DNA of 64,000 nt from positions 62,001 to 126,000 of the forward strand of contig NZ_JAUUTW010000002.1 in the NCBI RefSeq assembly GCF_030676415.1, given 5' to 3'. The position numbers and the translations under genes were made by a program. Below are positions 30,141 to 39,718 of this stretch, piece by piece. The stretch's first letter is position 1. The number at the start of each line of letters is the position of its first letter. The DNA is from Peribacillus frigoritolerans. Lineage in GTDB: Bacteria > Bacillota > Bacilli > Bacillales > DSM-1321. The notes under the pieces are model-generated. The model ran no database searches, had not been told where the DNA came from, and saw only the letters and a list, made by a program, of their open reading frames with translations.

Positions 30141-31076
30141 ATGTCTAAACGTAAAAAAATCACAGTGGTAGGTGCTGGATTCACTGGTGCTACAGCAGCA
30201 TTCCTAGCAGCTCAAAAAGAACTTGGTGATATCGTTTTAGTTGATATTCCGCAAGCTGAAAACCCTACAAAAGGTAAAGCTCTTGATATGGCGGAAGCAG
30301 GACCTGTTCTAGGTTTCGATGCGAACATCATCGGTACATCCGACTATGCAGAAACAGCTGATTCCGACGTAGTGATCATCACTGCTGGAATTGCCCGTAA
30401 GCCTGGCATGAGCCGTGACGACTTAGTTCAAACTAACCAAAAAGTTATGAAATTAGTAACTAAAGAAGTAGTTAAATATTCCCCTAATACAACAATCATC
30501 GTTTTGACTAACCCTGTAGATGCAATGACCTACACTGTATACAAAGAATCAGGTTTCCCTAAAGAACGCGTTATCGGACAATCAGGTGTCCTTGATACAG
30601 CTCGTTTCCGCACTTTCGTAGCTCAAGAATTAAACTTATCCGTTAAAGATGTAACTGGTTTCGTACTTGGCGGACACGGAGACGATATGGTTCCTCTAGT
30701 GCGTTACTCTTATGCAGGCGGAATTCCTTTGGAAACATTGATCCCTCAAGATCGTTTAGAAGCAATAGTGGCTCGTACCCGTACTGGCGGCGGAGAAATC
30801 GTAAACCTTCTTGGAAACGGAAGCGCCTATTATGCACCAGCTGCATCTCTAGTGGAAATGGCTGAAGCGATCCTTAAAGACCAACGTCGCGTTCTTCCAT
30901 CAATCGCTTATCTTGAAGGCGAATACGGATTTGAAGGTATCTACCTTGGAGTGCCGACTGTACTAGGTGCAAACGGTATTGAACAAATCATCGAACTTGA
31001 ATTGACTGAAGACGAAAAAGCGGCACTTTCAAAATCAGTTGAATCAGTTAAATCAGTCATGCAAGTCCTTCAATGA
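30141..31076 (+). CDS. mdh: malate dehydrogenase
   Basis: Interconverts malate and oxaloacetate with NAD. The 311-aa protein is of the LDH-like bacterial class. The NAD loop [13 protein letters not shown] is at residues 9-21, the Asp of VDIP near 34 selects NAD, and [15 protein letters not shown] (about 81-95) carries two of the substrate Arg. [16 protein letters not shown] (about 169-184) holds the catalytic His. An AAGGAGGAAA site precedes the ATG. A strong terminator closes the citZ-icd-mdh group before phoP. Confidence 0.96.
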   Translation: MSKRKKITVVGAGFTGATAAFLAAQKELGDIVLVDIPQAENPTKGKALDMAEAGPVLGFDANIIGTSDYAETADSDVVIITAGIARKPGMSRDDLVQTNQKVMKLVTKEVVKYSPNTTIIVLTNPVDAMTYTVYKESGFPKERVIGQSGVLDTARFRTFVAQELNLSVKDVTGFVLGGHGDDMVPLVRYSYAGGIPLETLIPQDRLEAIVARTRTGGGEIVNLLGNGSAYYAPAASLVEMAEAILKDQRRVLPSIAYLEGEYGFEGIYLGVPTVLGANGIEQIIELELTEDEKAALSKSVESVKSVMQVLQ

Positions 31077-31090
31077 GAAATCATGATCAG

Positions 31091-31150
31091 ACTGCCCGGA
31101 TATTGGAGGAAAAGGCCAAGGCCTTTTTCCAACTCCGGGCAGTTTTTTAA
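31091..31150 (+). terminator. terminator after mdh
   Basis: A long two-part stem: ACTGCCCGGA pairs with the CCGGGCAGT arm, and GGAAAAAGGCC-type pairing forms the inner part around AA. Six T follow. Confidence 0.9.
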
Positions 31151-31328
31151 TCCGCTTCAAAAGACCGCTGGAACTATCCGGGAACTTATAATCTCCCTGC
31201 TGAAGATAGGAATAACTTTCTTTACGTTTTTTTTATGTGTAAATTTCATATAATATTCTTTATAATGGAATTGGATGAGTAGACCAAGAAATTGGTTTTT
31301 TGGGTAATACATAATTCAGGAGGATCTA

Positions 31329-32048
31329 ATGTCAAAGAAAATTCTCGTAGTGGATGATGAACAATCAATAGTTACCTTACTTCAGTACAATTTAGAACAA
31401 GCAGGCTATTCGGTAATCACAGCTTTGGATGGAGAACAAGGGCTGGAGGCTGCCGTGGATATACGCCCCGATTTAGTGGTATTGGATTTGATGCTGCCTA
31501 AAATGGACGGGCTTGAAGTATGTAAGCAGCTTCGCCAGCAAAAAATCAATATACCGATCTTGATGCTGACAGCTAAGGACGATGAATTTGACAAGGTGCT
31601 GGGACTTGAACTAGGGGCGGATGATTACTTGACCAAGCCTTTTAGTCCTAGGGAGGTAGTGGCCCGGATTAAAGCCATTTTAAGAAGATCCCAGTTTCAA
31701 ACGGACGGCAGTGAGTCAAATCAGGATCAGGAAGATGGTCTCTTGAAATTAGGGGAATTGAAAGTGTTCCCGGAACGATACGAAGCATTCTTTGATGAAC
31801 AGCAATTAGAATTGACTCCAAAGGAATTTGAATTACTTTTATACTTGGCGAAGAATAAAGGAAGGGTGCTGACTAGGGATCAACTGCTCAGTGCGGTATG
31901 GAATTATGATTTCGCCGGAGACTCACGAATCGTCGATGTCCATATTAGCCATCTTCGTGAAAAAATTGAGAAGGATACAAAAAAACCTCTCTATATTAAA
32001 ACGATAAGGGGCTTGGGGTATAAGCTTGAGGAGCCTAAAAAAGAATGA
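31329..32048 (+). CDS. phoP: phosphate-response regulator PhoP
   Basis: A 239-aa OmpR-type response regulator that activates phosphate-starvation genes when phosphorylated by PhoR. The receiver domain (about 1-120) has the acidic pair DD near 9-10, the phospho-acceptor Asp in VVLDLMLPKMDG (about 50-61) and the Lys of TKPF near 104. The winged-helix DNA-binding domain (about 140-235) shows LTPKEFELLLYLAKNKGRVL and the C-terminal IKTIRGLGYKLE. AGGAGG precedes the ATG. TATAAT-like elements occur at about 31248-31270 upstream, which fits the several phoP promoters known in B. subtilis. The stop overlaps phoR (ATGA). Confidence 0.95.
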   Translation: MSKKILVVDDEQSIVTLLQYNLEQAGYSVITALDGEQGLEAAVDIRPDLVVLDLMLPKMDGLEVCKQLRQQKINIPILMLTAKDDEFDKVLGLELGADDYLTKPFSPREVVARIKAILRRSQFQTDGSESNQDQEDGLLKLGELKVFPERYEAFFDEQQLELTPKEFELLLYLAKNKGRVLTRDQLLSAVWNYDFAGDSRIVDVHISHLREKIEKDTKKPLYIKTIRGLGYKLEEPKKE

Positions 32049-33823
32049 CGACCTATCGTAAAAAGCTCTTATACACCCTCATCACATTGGTGATGGTCGT
32101 CCTGATGGCCGTGGGCTTTTTATTAGGACACTTGTTCAAAAGTTATTATATTAAAACGTTCAACGAGCGTATACAGAACGAAACATTTTTCATTTCTACA
32201 TATATTCAGGAGCATGGCGGGATCGAGTCCTTTTTGGAAAAAGGGAAGACGGCAAAACTGACACCCCTTTTAGATTCGAATTTAACCATTCTCTCCAAGA
32301 ATGGGGAAATATTATACGATTCGACATCATCCAATGAAATACTTAAAAGCCATGCCAACGTCCTTCGAAAAATAACTTTGGAAAAAGGGCAAAAGCTTGG
32401 GGAAGGGTATGAAGTGGTCGAAGGCGAATCGGACCTCCATTATTATTGGAAGACGGTTGAAAAGGATGGCGAGATTGAAGGCTTTGTCGTTCATAGCAAT
32501 GAAATAGAGGCCATCAATCAAGTGAATAAACAAATGTGGCAAATATTGATCATTTGTTTAGGCGTCGCCCTGATCATCATTCTCATGCTTGCGAGTAAAA
32601 TCACATCATATTATACCCGTCCGATCGAGGAAGCGACGATGGCAGCCATTGAACTGGCAAAAGGGAATTATGGAACCCGGACATTCGGGCGGCATTCAGA
32701 TGAAACGGGAATGCTGACAACTTCCTTGAACATATTGGCGAGGAATCTTCAGGAAACAGAGGTAGCGAGGGAAATGAATCAGGATCGTTTGGAAACACTT
32801 GTTGAAAATATCGGTAGTGGTGTCTTGCTGATAGACAGTAAAGGGTATACCACCTTAATCAACCGTGAATTCAAGAAAAGTTTCCATGTGAACGCCGCTA
32901 CGTTTTTGTTTCAGGAATATTACTCGGTCATTAAAGATCAGGAAGTGATTGCCATCATCGAAGAGATCTTTCGAACGGAAAAAACGATAAAACGCCAGGT
33001 GAAGATACCGCTTGCCATCGAACGTAAGCATTTTGAGATTTACGGGGCTCCAATCATCGGGAATCATGATGAATGGAAGGGGATCCTCCTCATTTTCCAT
33101 GATATCACCGAATTGAAAAGGCTCGAGCAGATGCGGAAGGATTTCGTGGCTAATGTGTCCCATGAATTGAGGACCCCGATCACTTCTATTAAAGGCTTTT
33201 CTGAAACATTGTTAGATGGCGCCTTAAAAGACGAAAAGACCTTAAAGCACTTTTTATCGATTATCCTGAAAGAAAGTGATCGGCTGCAAGAACTTATTCA
33301 GGAGCTTCTGAATTTATCCAAAATGGAGCAACAGGAATTCGTTTTAAACGCAGGGGTCGTGGATATTACGAAAGTTCTTGGCGAAATACAAGAGATGCTT
33401 ATAGGCAAGCTGAAGGAAAAAGAAGTATCCCTTGAAATTAAAACATCACCGGAACCAGTATTCATTGAAGGGGAATCTGACAGGATCAAACAGGTTTTCA
33501 TCAATTTGATTACGAACGCATTGACCTATACACCAAATGGCGGGAGGGTCACCGTTGATATCATTGAAAATGAACAGACGGTCGATATTGCGGTTCAAGA
33601 CAGCGGGATCGGCATCGAAGAAAAAGAACTGCCGAGGATCTTTGAACGGTTTTACCGGATCGATAAGGCGAGGAGCCGCGATTCAGGAGGAACGGGCATT
33701 GGACTGGCAATCGTCAAGCATATAATAGAAGTCCATAAAGGTAAAATCAATGTGGAAAGCACACCTGGAACCGGGACAACTTTTACAGTCACTTTAAATA
33801 AAAGCTTAAAAGGAAAAATGTAG
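32045..33823 (+). CDS. phoR: phosphate-sensing histidine kinase PhoR
   Basis: A 592-aa membrane kinase for PhoP. The order is: membrane segment (about 8-28), extracytoplasmic domain (about 30-160), second segment (about 166-185), HAMP (about 186-240), PAS (about 245-350), HisKA with the phospho-acceptor His in FVANVSHELRTPITS (about 370-384), and HATPase with N-box FINLITNAL, DSGIGIEEKELPRIFERFYR (about 520-539) and GGTGIGLAIVKHI. The ATG overlaps the phoP stop, so the pair is translationally coupled. A hairpin terminator follows at 33924. Confidence 0.95.
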   Translation: MTTYRKKLLYTLITLVMVVLMAVGFLLGHLFKSYYIKTFNERIQNETFFISTYIQEHGGIESFLEKGKTAKLTPLLDSNLTILSKNGEILYDSTSSNEILKSHANVLRKITLEKGQKLGEGYEVVEGESDLHYYWKTVEKDGEIEGFVVHSNEIEAINQVNKQMWQILIICLGVALIIILMLASKITSYYTRPIEEATMAAIELAKGNYGTRTFGRHSDETGMLTTSLNILARNLQETEVAREMNQDRLETLVENIGSGVLLIDSKGYTTLINREFKKSFHVNAATFLFQEYYSVIKDQEVIAIIEEIFRTEKTIKRQVKIPLAIERKHFEIYGAPIIGNHDEWKGILLIFHDITELKRLEQMRKDFVANVSHELRTPITSIKGFSETLLDGALKDEKTLKHFLSIILKESDRLQELIQELLNLSKMEQQEFVLNAGVVDITKVLGEIQEMLIGKLKEKEVSLEIKTSPEPVFIEGESDRIKQVFINLITNALTYTPNGGRVTVDIIENEQTVDIAVQDSGIGIEEKELPRIFERFYRIDKARSRDSGGTGIGLAIVKHIIEVHKGKINVESTPGTGTTFTVTLNKSLKGKM

Positions 33824-33923
33824 CGGGTTTCTTATTTACATGTCCTTTACAATTCCTTAAAACGGACTTCATAATGCAGGGGTACAATGGTTGTACAACC
33901 CCTCATCCAAGGAGTTAAACATT

Positions 33924-33955
33924 GACAGAGACATAGTCTCTGTCTTTTAATTTTG
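33924..33955 (+). terminator. terminator after phoR
   Basis: GACAGAGAC and GTCTCTGTC form a perfect 9-bp stem with a 3-base loop, followed by a T-rich tract. Confidence 0.85.
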
Positions 33956-34066
33956 GCTATATTCCCCGGGAACCATTCCTCTATCCTATTTTTCTAGGAA
34001 AATATTTGATTTTCATGAAACTTTAGGCCCTTTCTTGCGTAAATAAGATATAACTGCAAAAAAGGG

Positions 34067-35110
34067 GTGATACATATCGTTAGCTTAAAAAGGATATATA
34101 AAATCACAGGACTTGTCTTTCTTATTTTAATTTTAGGTGTAGTTGCGATATCTACCTGGTACACGGTTGATGAATCCGATCAAGCTGTCATAATGACGTT
34201 TGGTAAAGTGGAGCAGACGATAACGGAACCAGGACTTCACTTTAAACTGCCTTGGCCCATTCAAACGGTCGAGAAATTATCCAAAGAAACATTCAGTCTT
34301 AAATTTGGATATAAGGAAGAGGATGGAGAGGTGACGGATTACCCGAGTGAGACGAAAATGATTACGGGTGATGAAAATATTGTGCTGGCCGACCTAGTGG
34401 TTCAGTGGAAAATCACCGACCCTCCAAAATATCTATACAATGCAGATGATCCAGAAAAAATATTATACGATACGACTTCAGCTGCATTACGGAGCATTAT
34501 CGGCAGCACGAAAATCGATGATGCCCTTACATCTGGTAAAGCGCAAATCGAAGCGGATGTACGCGATTTATTGTCACAGCTAATGGAGAAATATGATGTG
34601 GGGATTTCCATATCTGCGGTTAAACTCCAGGACGTGGAGTTACCGAATGAAGAAGTGCGGAAAGCATTTACCAATGTAACGGATGCCCGGGAAACGGCGA
34701 ATACGAAAATCAACGAAGCGGATAAATATGAAAATAAGCGTATGAATGAAGCGGAAGGGGAAAAAGATGCCCTCATTTCAAAGGCTAATGGGGATAAAGC
34801 TGCCCGTACGGAAGCTGCCCGCGGGGATGTAGCGGTCTTTGAAAAATTACTCAGTGAGTATAAGGGCAATAAGGGAATTACGAAGGACCGCCTTATTATC
34901 GAGACCCTTGAGGAAGTATTGCCGAATGCAGAGATTTATATTATGAATGATGATGGAAACACAATGAAGTACTTGCCGCTTCGCTCGCTTGAAAAGGAGG
35001 AAACGAAAAAAACTCCTGCCCCTAATGAAGCCACTATACCTGAAGAAGAAACGAAAAAAGGGAATGCATCGGAAGAAAAAGCGACAGGGGAAGGGGGCAC
35101 TAAACAATGA
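34067..35110 (+). CDS. hflK: HflK-like SPFH/band-7 protein, FtsH modulator
   Basis: A 347-aa membrane protein with a short cytoplasmic N-terminus, one segment (about residues 14-33, ITGLVFLILILGVVAISTW), an SPFH domain (about 40-230) and a charged Pro/Glu/Lys tail. HflK with HflC forms a ring-shaped assembly around the FtsH protease and limits its action. The start is uncertain. A near-perfect ribosome binding site (AAAAAGGGGTGAT, 34058-34070) overlaps the GTG at 34067, so translation may really begin a few codons later, at ATC 34076, or at ATA 34070. The next ATG is far inside. It overlaps hflC by four bases. The pair is absent from B. subtilis at this position. Confidence 0.85.
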   Translation: MIHIVSLKRIYKITGLVFLILILGVVAISTWYTVDESDQAVIMTFGKVEQTITEPGLHFKLPWPIQTVEKLSKETFSLKFGYKEEDGEVTDYPSETKMITGDENIVLADLVVQWKITDPPKYLYNADDPEKILYDTTSAALRSIIGSTKIDDALTSGKAQIEADVRDLLSQLMEKYDVGISISAVKLQDVELPNEEVRKAFTNVTDARETANTKINEADKYENKRMNEAEGEKDALISKANGDKAARTEAARGDVAVFEKLLSEYKGNKGITKDRLIIETLEEVLPNAEIYIMNDDGNTMKYLPLRSLEKEETKKTPAPNEATIPEEETKKGNASEEKATGEGGTKQ

Positions 35111-36039
35111 GCGGAAAAATAATAGATTTCTCTGAGTTGAAAAAAGGGGATTTTCATTGGAGGGGCTATGTGAGAATCGGCATTTTCCTGATTATTTTCA
35201 TCGCGTTGCTGCTAATCATCTTCACCAATGTATATATCGTCAAAGAGGGCGAATACAAAGTCGTCCGCCAATTCGGTGAGGTGGTAAGGATCGATAAGAC
35301 TCCGGGATTGAAGGCGAAGGTGCCATTCATTCAGAGTATCATGACCTTGCCGAAGTATCAGATGACTTCTGATGTCTCCGAAGCGGAAATCAATACGAAA
35401 GATAAAAAGCGGATGCTGATCGATAACTATGCAGTTTGGAGAATAGAAGATCCGAAGAAATTGATTACAAATGCAAGGACACTTGAGAATGCCGAAACGA
35501 AAATGGAAGAGTTCATCTATTCGGCAGTTCGTTCTGAGCTGGGCCAGCTGAATTATGATGAGATCATCAATGATGAGAAGTCATCCAGGGGAAGTTTAAA
35601 CGACCGGATAACCGAAAAAGTCAATGATCTGCTGCAAAAGGACAATTATGGAATCAGCTTGACGGATGTCCGGATAAAGCGGACTGACCTGCCCGCCGAA
35701 AACGAAGCATCCGTCTTCAGGAGGATGATTTCCGAGCGGGAATCGAAAGCGCAAGAATACCTATCCAAAGGTGATGCGAAGAAAAACCGTATCATTGCGG
35801 ATACTGATCGGAAAGTGAAAGAATTGCTCTCTACAGCAGAGGCTGATGCAGAAGTGATCAGGGCTGAAGGAGAAGGGGAAGCAGCGAAAATCTATAATGA
35901 GTCGTTTTCCAAAGACCCCGAATTCTATAAACTATACCGGACTCTTGAATCCTACAAAAAAACGATTGGAGATCAAACGGTCATCGTTCTGCCTTCGGAT
36001 TCCCCTTATGCCAGCTTGTTAATGGGAAATACTAAATAA
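35107..36039 (+). CDS. hflC: HflC-like SPFH/band-7 protein, FtsH modulator
   Basis: The 310-aa partner of HflK: one membrane segment (about residues 21-42, RIGIFLIIFIALLLIIFTNVYI), an SPFH domain opening VKEGEYKVVRQFGEVVR, and a long helical, Glu/Ala/Lys-rich stretch (about 200-270, KVKELLSTAEADAEVIRAEG) as in other HflC proteins. A C-terminal short hydrophobic end closes it. The ATG overlaps the hflK stop, so the two subunits are coupled. It lies between phoR and polA, with both neighbours in their usual order, so hflKC looks like a gain here or a loss in the subtilis line. Confidence 0.9.
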   Translation: MSGKIIDFSELKKGDFHWRGYVRIGIFLIIFIALLLIIFTNVYIVKEGEYKVVRQFGEVVRIDKTPGLKAKVPFIQSIMTLPKYQMTSDVSEAEINTKDKKRMLIDNYAVWRIEDPKKLITNARTLENAETKMEEFIYSAVRSELGQLNYDEIINDEKSSRGSLNDRITEKVNDLLQKDNYGISLTDVRIKRTDLPAENEASVFRRMISERESKAQEYLSKGDAKKNRIIADTDRKVKELLSTAEADAEVIRAEGEGEAAKIYNESFSKDPEFYKLYRTLESYKKTIGDQTVIVLPSDSPYASLLMGNTK

Positions 36040-36164
36040 CCTTGATGCCGTCATTTTTCTTTCCGCTTCTACTCATGGTAGAATAGAGAAAGAAAATGAA
36101 CGGCTTTTTGCGTTTTTATATAGAAGCTATATACATAAACTTGTATGACTGGAGGAAGACGGAT

Positions 36165-38789
36165 TTGGATAAAAAGTTAGTACTCATAGATGGAAACAGC
36201 ATTGCATACCGTGCATTTTTTGCGCTTCCGCTCTTGAATAATGATAAGGGGGTCCATACGAATTCCGTGTACGGATTCACCATGATGCTCAACCGCATTC
36301 TTGAAGAGGAAAAGCCAACGCACATACTTGTGGCATTCGATGCGGGGAAGACGACATTCAGGCATGCATCATTTAAAGAATATAAGGGTGGGCGCCAAAA
36401 AACGCCGCCAGAATTATCCGAGCAATTCCCTTTCATTCGCGAGCTGCTTGATTGTTTTCAAATTAAAAGGTATGAACTGGAGAACTACGAAGCCGATGAT
36501 ATTATCGGTACGCTGTCTTTACAAGCGGAAAAAGATGGTTTTGAAGTGAAGGTCATTTCCGGTGATAAGGATTTAACACAATTATCCTCCCCTAGTACGA
36601 CGGTTTCCATCACGAAAAAGGGGATTACTGAAATTGAGGAATACACTCCAAAGCATATACATGAAAAATACGGTCTATCCCCCATGCAAATCATTGATTT
36701 AAAAGGGCTGATGGGAGATGCGTCCGACAATATTCCCGGTATTCCGGGTGTTGGTGAAAAGACTGCCCTTAAATTATTGCATCAATTTGAAACGGTTGAA
36801 AACCTTCTGCAGTCGATTGATGAGGTAAGCGGACAAAAATTGAAAGAAAAAATAGAAGAACATAAAGAGCTGGCCCTATTAAGCAAAGAGCTGGCTACAA
36901 TAACGAGGGAAGCGCCGCTTGAGGTTTCCGTAAACGAGACCGAGTACACTGGCATGGATCAGGATCGAGTCATCTCGTTCTATAAAGAGCTTGGCTTTTC
37001 GACTTTGCTCGATAAATTGGATGTAACGGAAAGTGCACCGCTTGAACAGGAGAAGATAGAGGTGCATACTGCTGAAATGACAGAAGGAATGTTTGCAGAT
37101 GAAAGTGCCTTGTATGTTGAAATTTTAGAAGATAATTATCATCGTGCCGATATAATAGGGATCGCCATCAGTAATGAACAAGGTCATTTTTACTTCAATG
37201 GAGATGATGCTCTGAGTTCCGGGGCATTTAAATCCTGGGCAGAGGATGAAACAAAAAAGAAAACGGTTTTCGACGCGAAGCGTACGGTTGTGGCACTGCG
37301 TCATCGAGGAGTCGAAATAAAAGGCATCGATTTTGATGTATTTTTGGCATCCTATATCCTGGATCCGGCAGAGTCAGTGGACGAAGTGGCAGAAATCACG
37401 AAAACTCAGGGTACTATCCGTCTTGAAACTGATGATGTTTTTTATGGAAAAGGTGCAAAACGCAAAATACCTGAGGAAGCGGAATTGAGGGAGCATATCG
37501 CCAGAAAATCGAAGGCGATCCTTTCTCTGAAAGAACCGATGATTGATAAGTTGCAAGAGTTCGAGCAATTTCACCTATTTACGGAACTGGAGCTGCCACT
37601 GTCGATCATCCTGGCCAATATGGAATGGCAGGGAATCAAGGTGGATATCGGCCGACTGAAAAACATGGGACAGGAATTAGCCATTCGCTTAAGAAATATC
37701 GAAGCGCGAATTTTTGATTTGGCTGGAGAGGCGTTCAATATCAATTCACCTAAACAGCTTGGGGCCATCCTGTTTGAAAAGTTGGAGCTTCCGGTCATGA
37801 AGAAAACCAAAACAGGTTATTCAACTTCAGCGGATGTGCTGGAAAAACTGGAGAGCAAGCATGATATTGTTAAGGAAATACTGCTGTATCGCCAGCTTGG
37901 TAAGCTGCAATCCACTTATATTGAAGGGTTGCTTAAAGTGGTCAATGGCAAAACGGACAAGGTACACACCCGGTTCAACCAAGCATTGACCCAGACCGGC
38001 CGGTTAAGTTCTACAGATCCCAATCTTCAGAATATCCCGATCAGACTGGAAGAAGGCAGGAAAATCAGGCAGGCCTTCATTCCTTCCGAAAAGGATTGGA
38101 TCATTTTTGCTGCCGACTACTCCCAAATCGAATTACGGGTCCTGGCGCATATCGCCAATGACAGCGGATTGGTGGAAGCATTTCAGGCCGGGATGGACAT
38201 CCATACAAGGACAGCTATGGATGTATTCCATGTATCGGCAGAGCAAGTCACTTCGAACATGAGGCGCCATGCCAAAGCGGTCAACTTCGGAATCGTTTAT
38301 GGTATAAGCGACTACGGGCTATCGCAAAGTCTTGGCATCACGAGAAAAGAAGCTGGAGAGTTCATCGAGAAGTATTTAAGAAGCTTTCCTGGTGTTCAGG
38401 AATATATGGAAGAAAGCATACATGAGGCCCGGCAAAAAGGGTATAGCACGACTCTGATGCAAAGAAGGCGCTATATACCTGAGATAACTAGCAGGAATTT
38501 CAACATCAGGAGCTTTGCCGAACGGACAGCGATGAACACGCCGATTCAAGGCAGTGCCGCGGATATCATCAAGCTTGCCATGATAAACATGAATAAGCGC
38601 CTGAAAAGGGAAGGTCTTAAAACGAGAATGCTTCTTCAGGTGCATGATGAATTGATTTTTGAAACTCCTCCTGAGGAACTCGAAATCCTTAAAGTGATCG
38701 TTCCGGAGGAAATGGAAAATGCCATTGAATTGAACGTGCCCCTTAAAGTGGATTATGCTTTCGGGCCAACATGGTTTGATGCCAAATAA
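36165..38789 (+). CDS. polA: DNA polymerase I
   Basis: Fills gaps and removes primers in repair and lagging-strand maturation. The 874 aa comprise a 5'-3' exonuclease (about 1-290, with GDASDNIPGIPGVGEKTA at about 184-201), a 3'-5' exonuclease-like domain (about 300-470) in which the proofreading DxE motif is replaced by YVEILED, and a polymerase with motif A DYSQIELR (about 650), motif B RRHAKAVNFGIVYG and motif C VHDELIFE. The enzyme should lack proofreading, like the Geobacillus enzyme. I start at TTG 36165, nine bases after GGAGG; the frame is open to 36096 but those 23 residues are not family-like. Confidence 0.96.
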   Translation: MDKKLVLIDGNSIAYRAFFALPLLNNDKGVHTNSVYGFTMMLNRILEEEKPTHILVAFDAGKTTFRHASFKEYKGGRQKTPPELSEQFPFIRELLDCFQIKRYELENYEADDIIGTLSLQAEKDGFEVKVISGDKDLTQLSSPSTTVSITKKGITEIEEYTPKHIHEKYGLSPMQIIDLKGLMGDASDNIPGIPGVGEKTALKLLHQFETVENLLQSIDEVSGQKLKEKIEEHKELALLSKELATITREAPLEVSVNETEYTGMDQDRVISFYKELGFSTLLDKLDVTESAPLEQEKIEVHTAEMTEGMFADESALYVEILEDNYHRADIIGIAISNEQGHFYFNGDDALSSGAFKSWAEDETKKKTVFDAKRTVVALRHRGVEIKGIDFDVFLASYILDPAESVDEVAEITKTQGTIRLETDDVFYGKGAKRKIPEEAELREHIARKSKAILSLKEPMIDKLQEFEQFHLFTELELPLSIILANMEWQGIKVDIGRLKNMGQELAIRLRNIEARIFDLAGEAFNINSPKQLGAILFEKLELPVMKKTKTGYSTSADVLEKLESKHDIVKEILLYRQLGKLQSTYIEGLLKVVNGKTDKVHTRFNQALTQTGRLSSTDPNLQNIPIRLEEGRKIRQAFIPSEKDWIIFAADYSQIELRVLAHIANDSGLVEAFQAGMDIHTRTAMDVFHVSAEQVTSNMRRHAKAVNFGIVYGISDYGLSQSLGITRKEAGEFIEKYLRSFPGVQEYMEESIHEARQKGYSTTLMQRRRYIPEITSRNFNIRSFAERTAMNTPIQGSAADIIKLAMINMNKRLKREGLKTRMLLQVHDELIFETPPEELEILKVIVPEEMENAIELNVPLKVDYAFGPTWFDAK

Positions 38790-38808
38790 TAAAAGATAGG
38801 TGATTGCA

Positions 38809-39639
38809 ATGCCAGAACTTCCAGAAGTGGAAACAGTCAGAAGAACGTTAGAGCAGCTCGTAATCGGAAAAGAGATCAAGGAAGTGTCCGTCTTCTGGCC
38901 AAAGATCATTAAAGCGCCTGAACCTGTCGAACAGTTTCAGGATGCTTTAAGGGGGCAGACGATTTCCGGAATAGGCCGACGGGGCAAGTTCCTTATTTTC
39001 ACCTTGGATGATTATTCGCTGGTTTCGCATTTAAGAATGGAGGGGAAATACGGCGTCCATCCAAAAGAAGAGCCGTATGATAAGCATACCCATGTAATCT
39101 TCACTTTCACGGATGGCAGTGAACTTAGGTACAGGGATGTCCGGAAATTCGGAACGATGCATCTATTTGCCAAAGGGGAAGAATTTGAGCGGTTGCCCCT
39201 GCTGCATTTAGGGCCTGAACCGTTGTCTGAAGATTTTACTGTCGAGGGGCTTAGTGCGAAGTTGGCAAGAACCAACAGGAAAATCAAGCCCGTTCTCCTT
39301 GATCAAACGGTTGTTGTCGGGATTGGGAATATATATGTAGACGAGTCGTTATTCCGTTCAGGTATCCATCCGGAGAGAATTGCCTCTTCACTCTCATTGC
39401 AGGAAATCAAAACGTTGCATGCAGAAATCATTGCGACGTTAGGTGAAGCTGTGGAAAAAGGCGGAAGTACGATTCGTTCATACATTAATTCCCAAGGGCA
39501 AATCGGCATGTTTCAGTTGGAACTGAATGTTTATGGACGAAAAGGCGAGAACTGCAAAACATGCGGCACGCCACTTGAGAAACTGGTTGTTGCAGGACGC
39601 GGCACACATATTTGCCCGTCATGCCAGCCACTAAATTAG
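38809..39639 (+). CDS. mutM: formamidopyrimidine-DNA glycosylase
   Basis: Removes oxidised purines such as 8-oxoguanine and cuts the strand by beta/delta elimination. The 276-aa protein keeps PELPEVETVRR directly after Met; Pro2 is the Schiff-base nucleophile and Glu3 the acid. The H2TH domain has DQTVVVGIGNIYVDESLF (about 167-184), and the C-terminal zinc finger C-x2-C-x16-C-x2-C is seen in CKTCGTPLEK...CPSC. ATG 38809 must be the start because Pro2 has to be exposed; the frame upstream adds three codons. It follows polA by 19 bases, so repair synthesis and base excision share a transcript. Confidence 0.96.
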   Translation: MPELPEVETVRRTLEQLVIGKEIKEVSVFWPKIIKAPEPVEQFQDALRGQTISGIGRRGKFLIFTLDDYSLVSHLRMEGKYGVHPKEEPYDKHTHVIFTFTDGSELRYRDVRKFGTMHLFAKGEEFERLPLLHLGPEPLSEDFTVEGLSAKLARTNRKIKPVLLDQTVVVGIGNIYVDESLFRSGIHPERIASSLSLQEIKTLHAEIIATLGEAVEKGGSTIRSYINSQGQIGMFQLELNVYGRKGENCKTCGTPLEKLVVAGRGTHICPSCQPLN

Positions 39640-39718
39640 AGAATGTTTTTTCAAACACATCGGATGGGCTCCTTCCATATACTAGGGTAGCGACGAGTAG
39701 GGAAGGAGTAATATTCCG

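Noticed and set aside
36465..38789. polA proofreading domain as a mutated gene
   Set aside because: The loss of the 3'-5' exonuclease motif is normal for Bacillus and Geobacillus Pol I, so it is not a defect.
38376..38909. 177-residue minus-strand frame
   Set aside because: It is antisense to the end of polA and the start of mutM, with no ribosome binding site or family resemblance.
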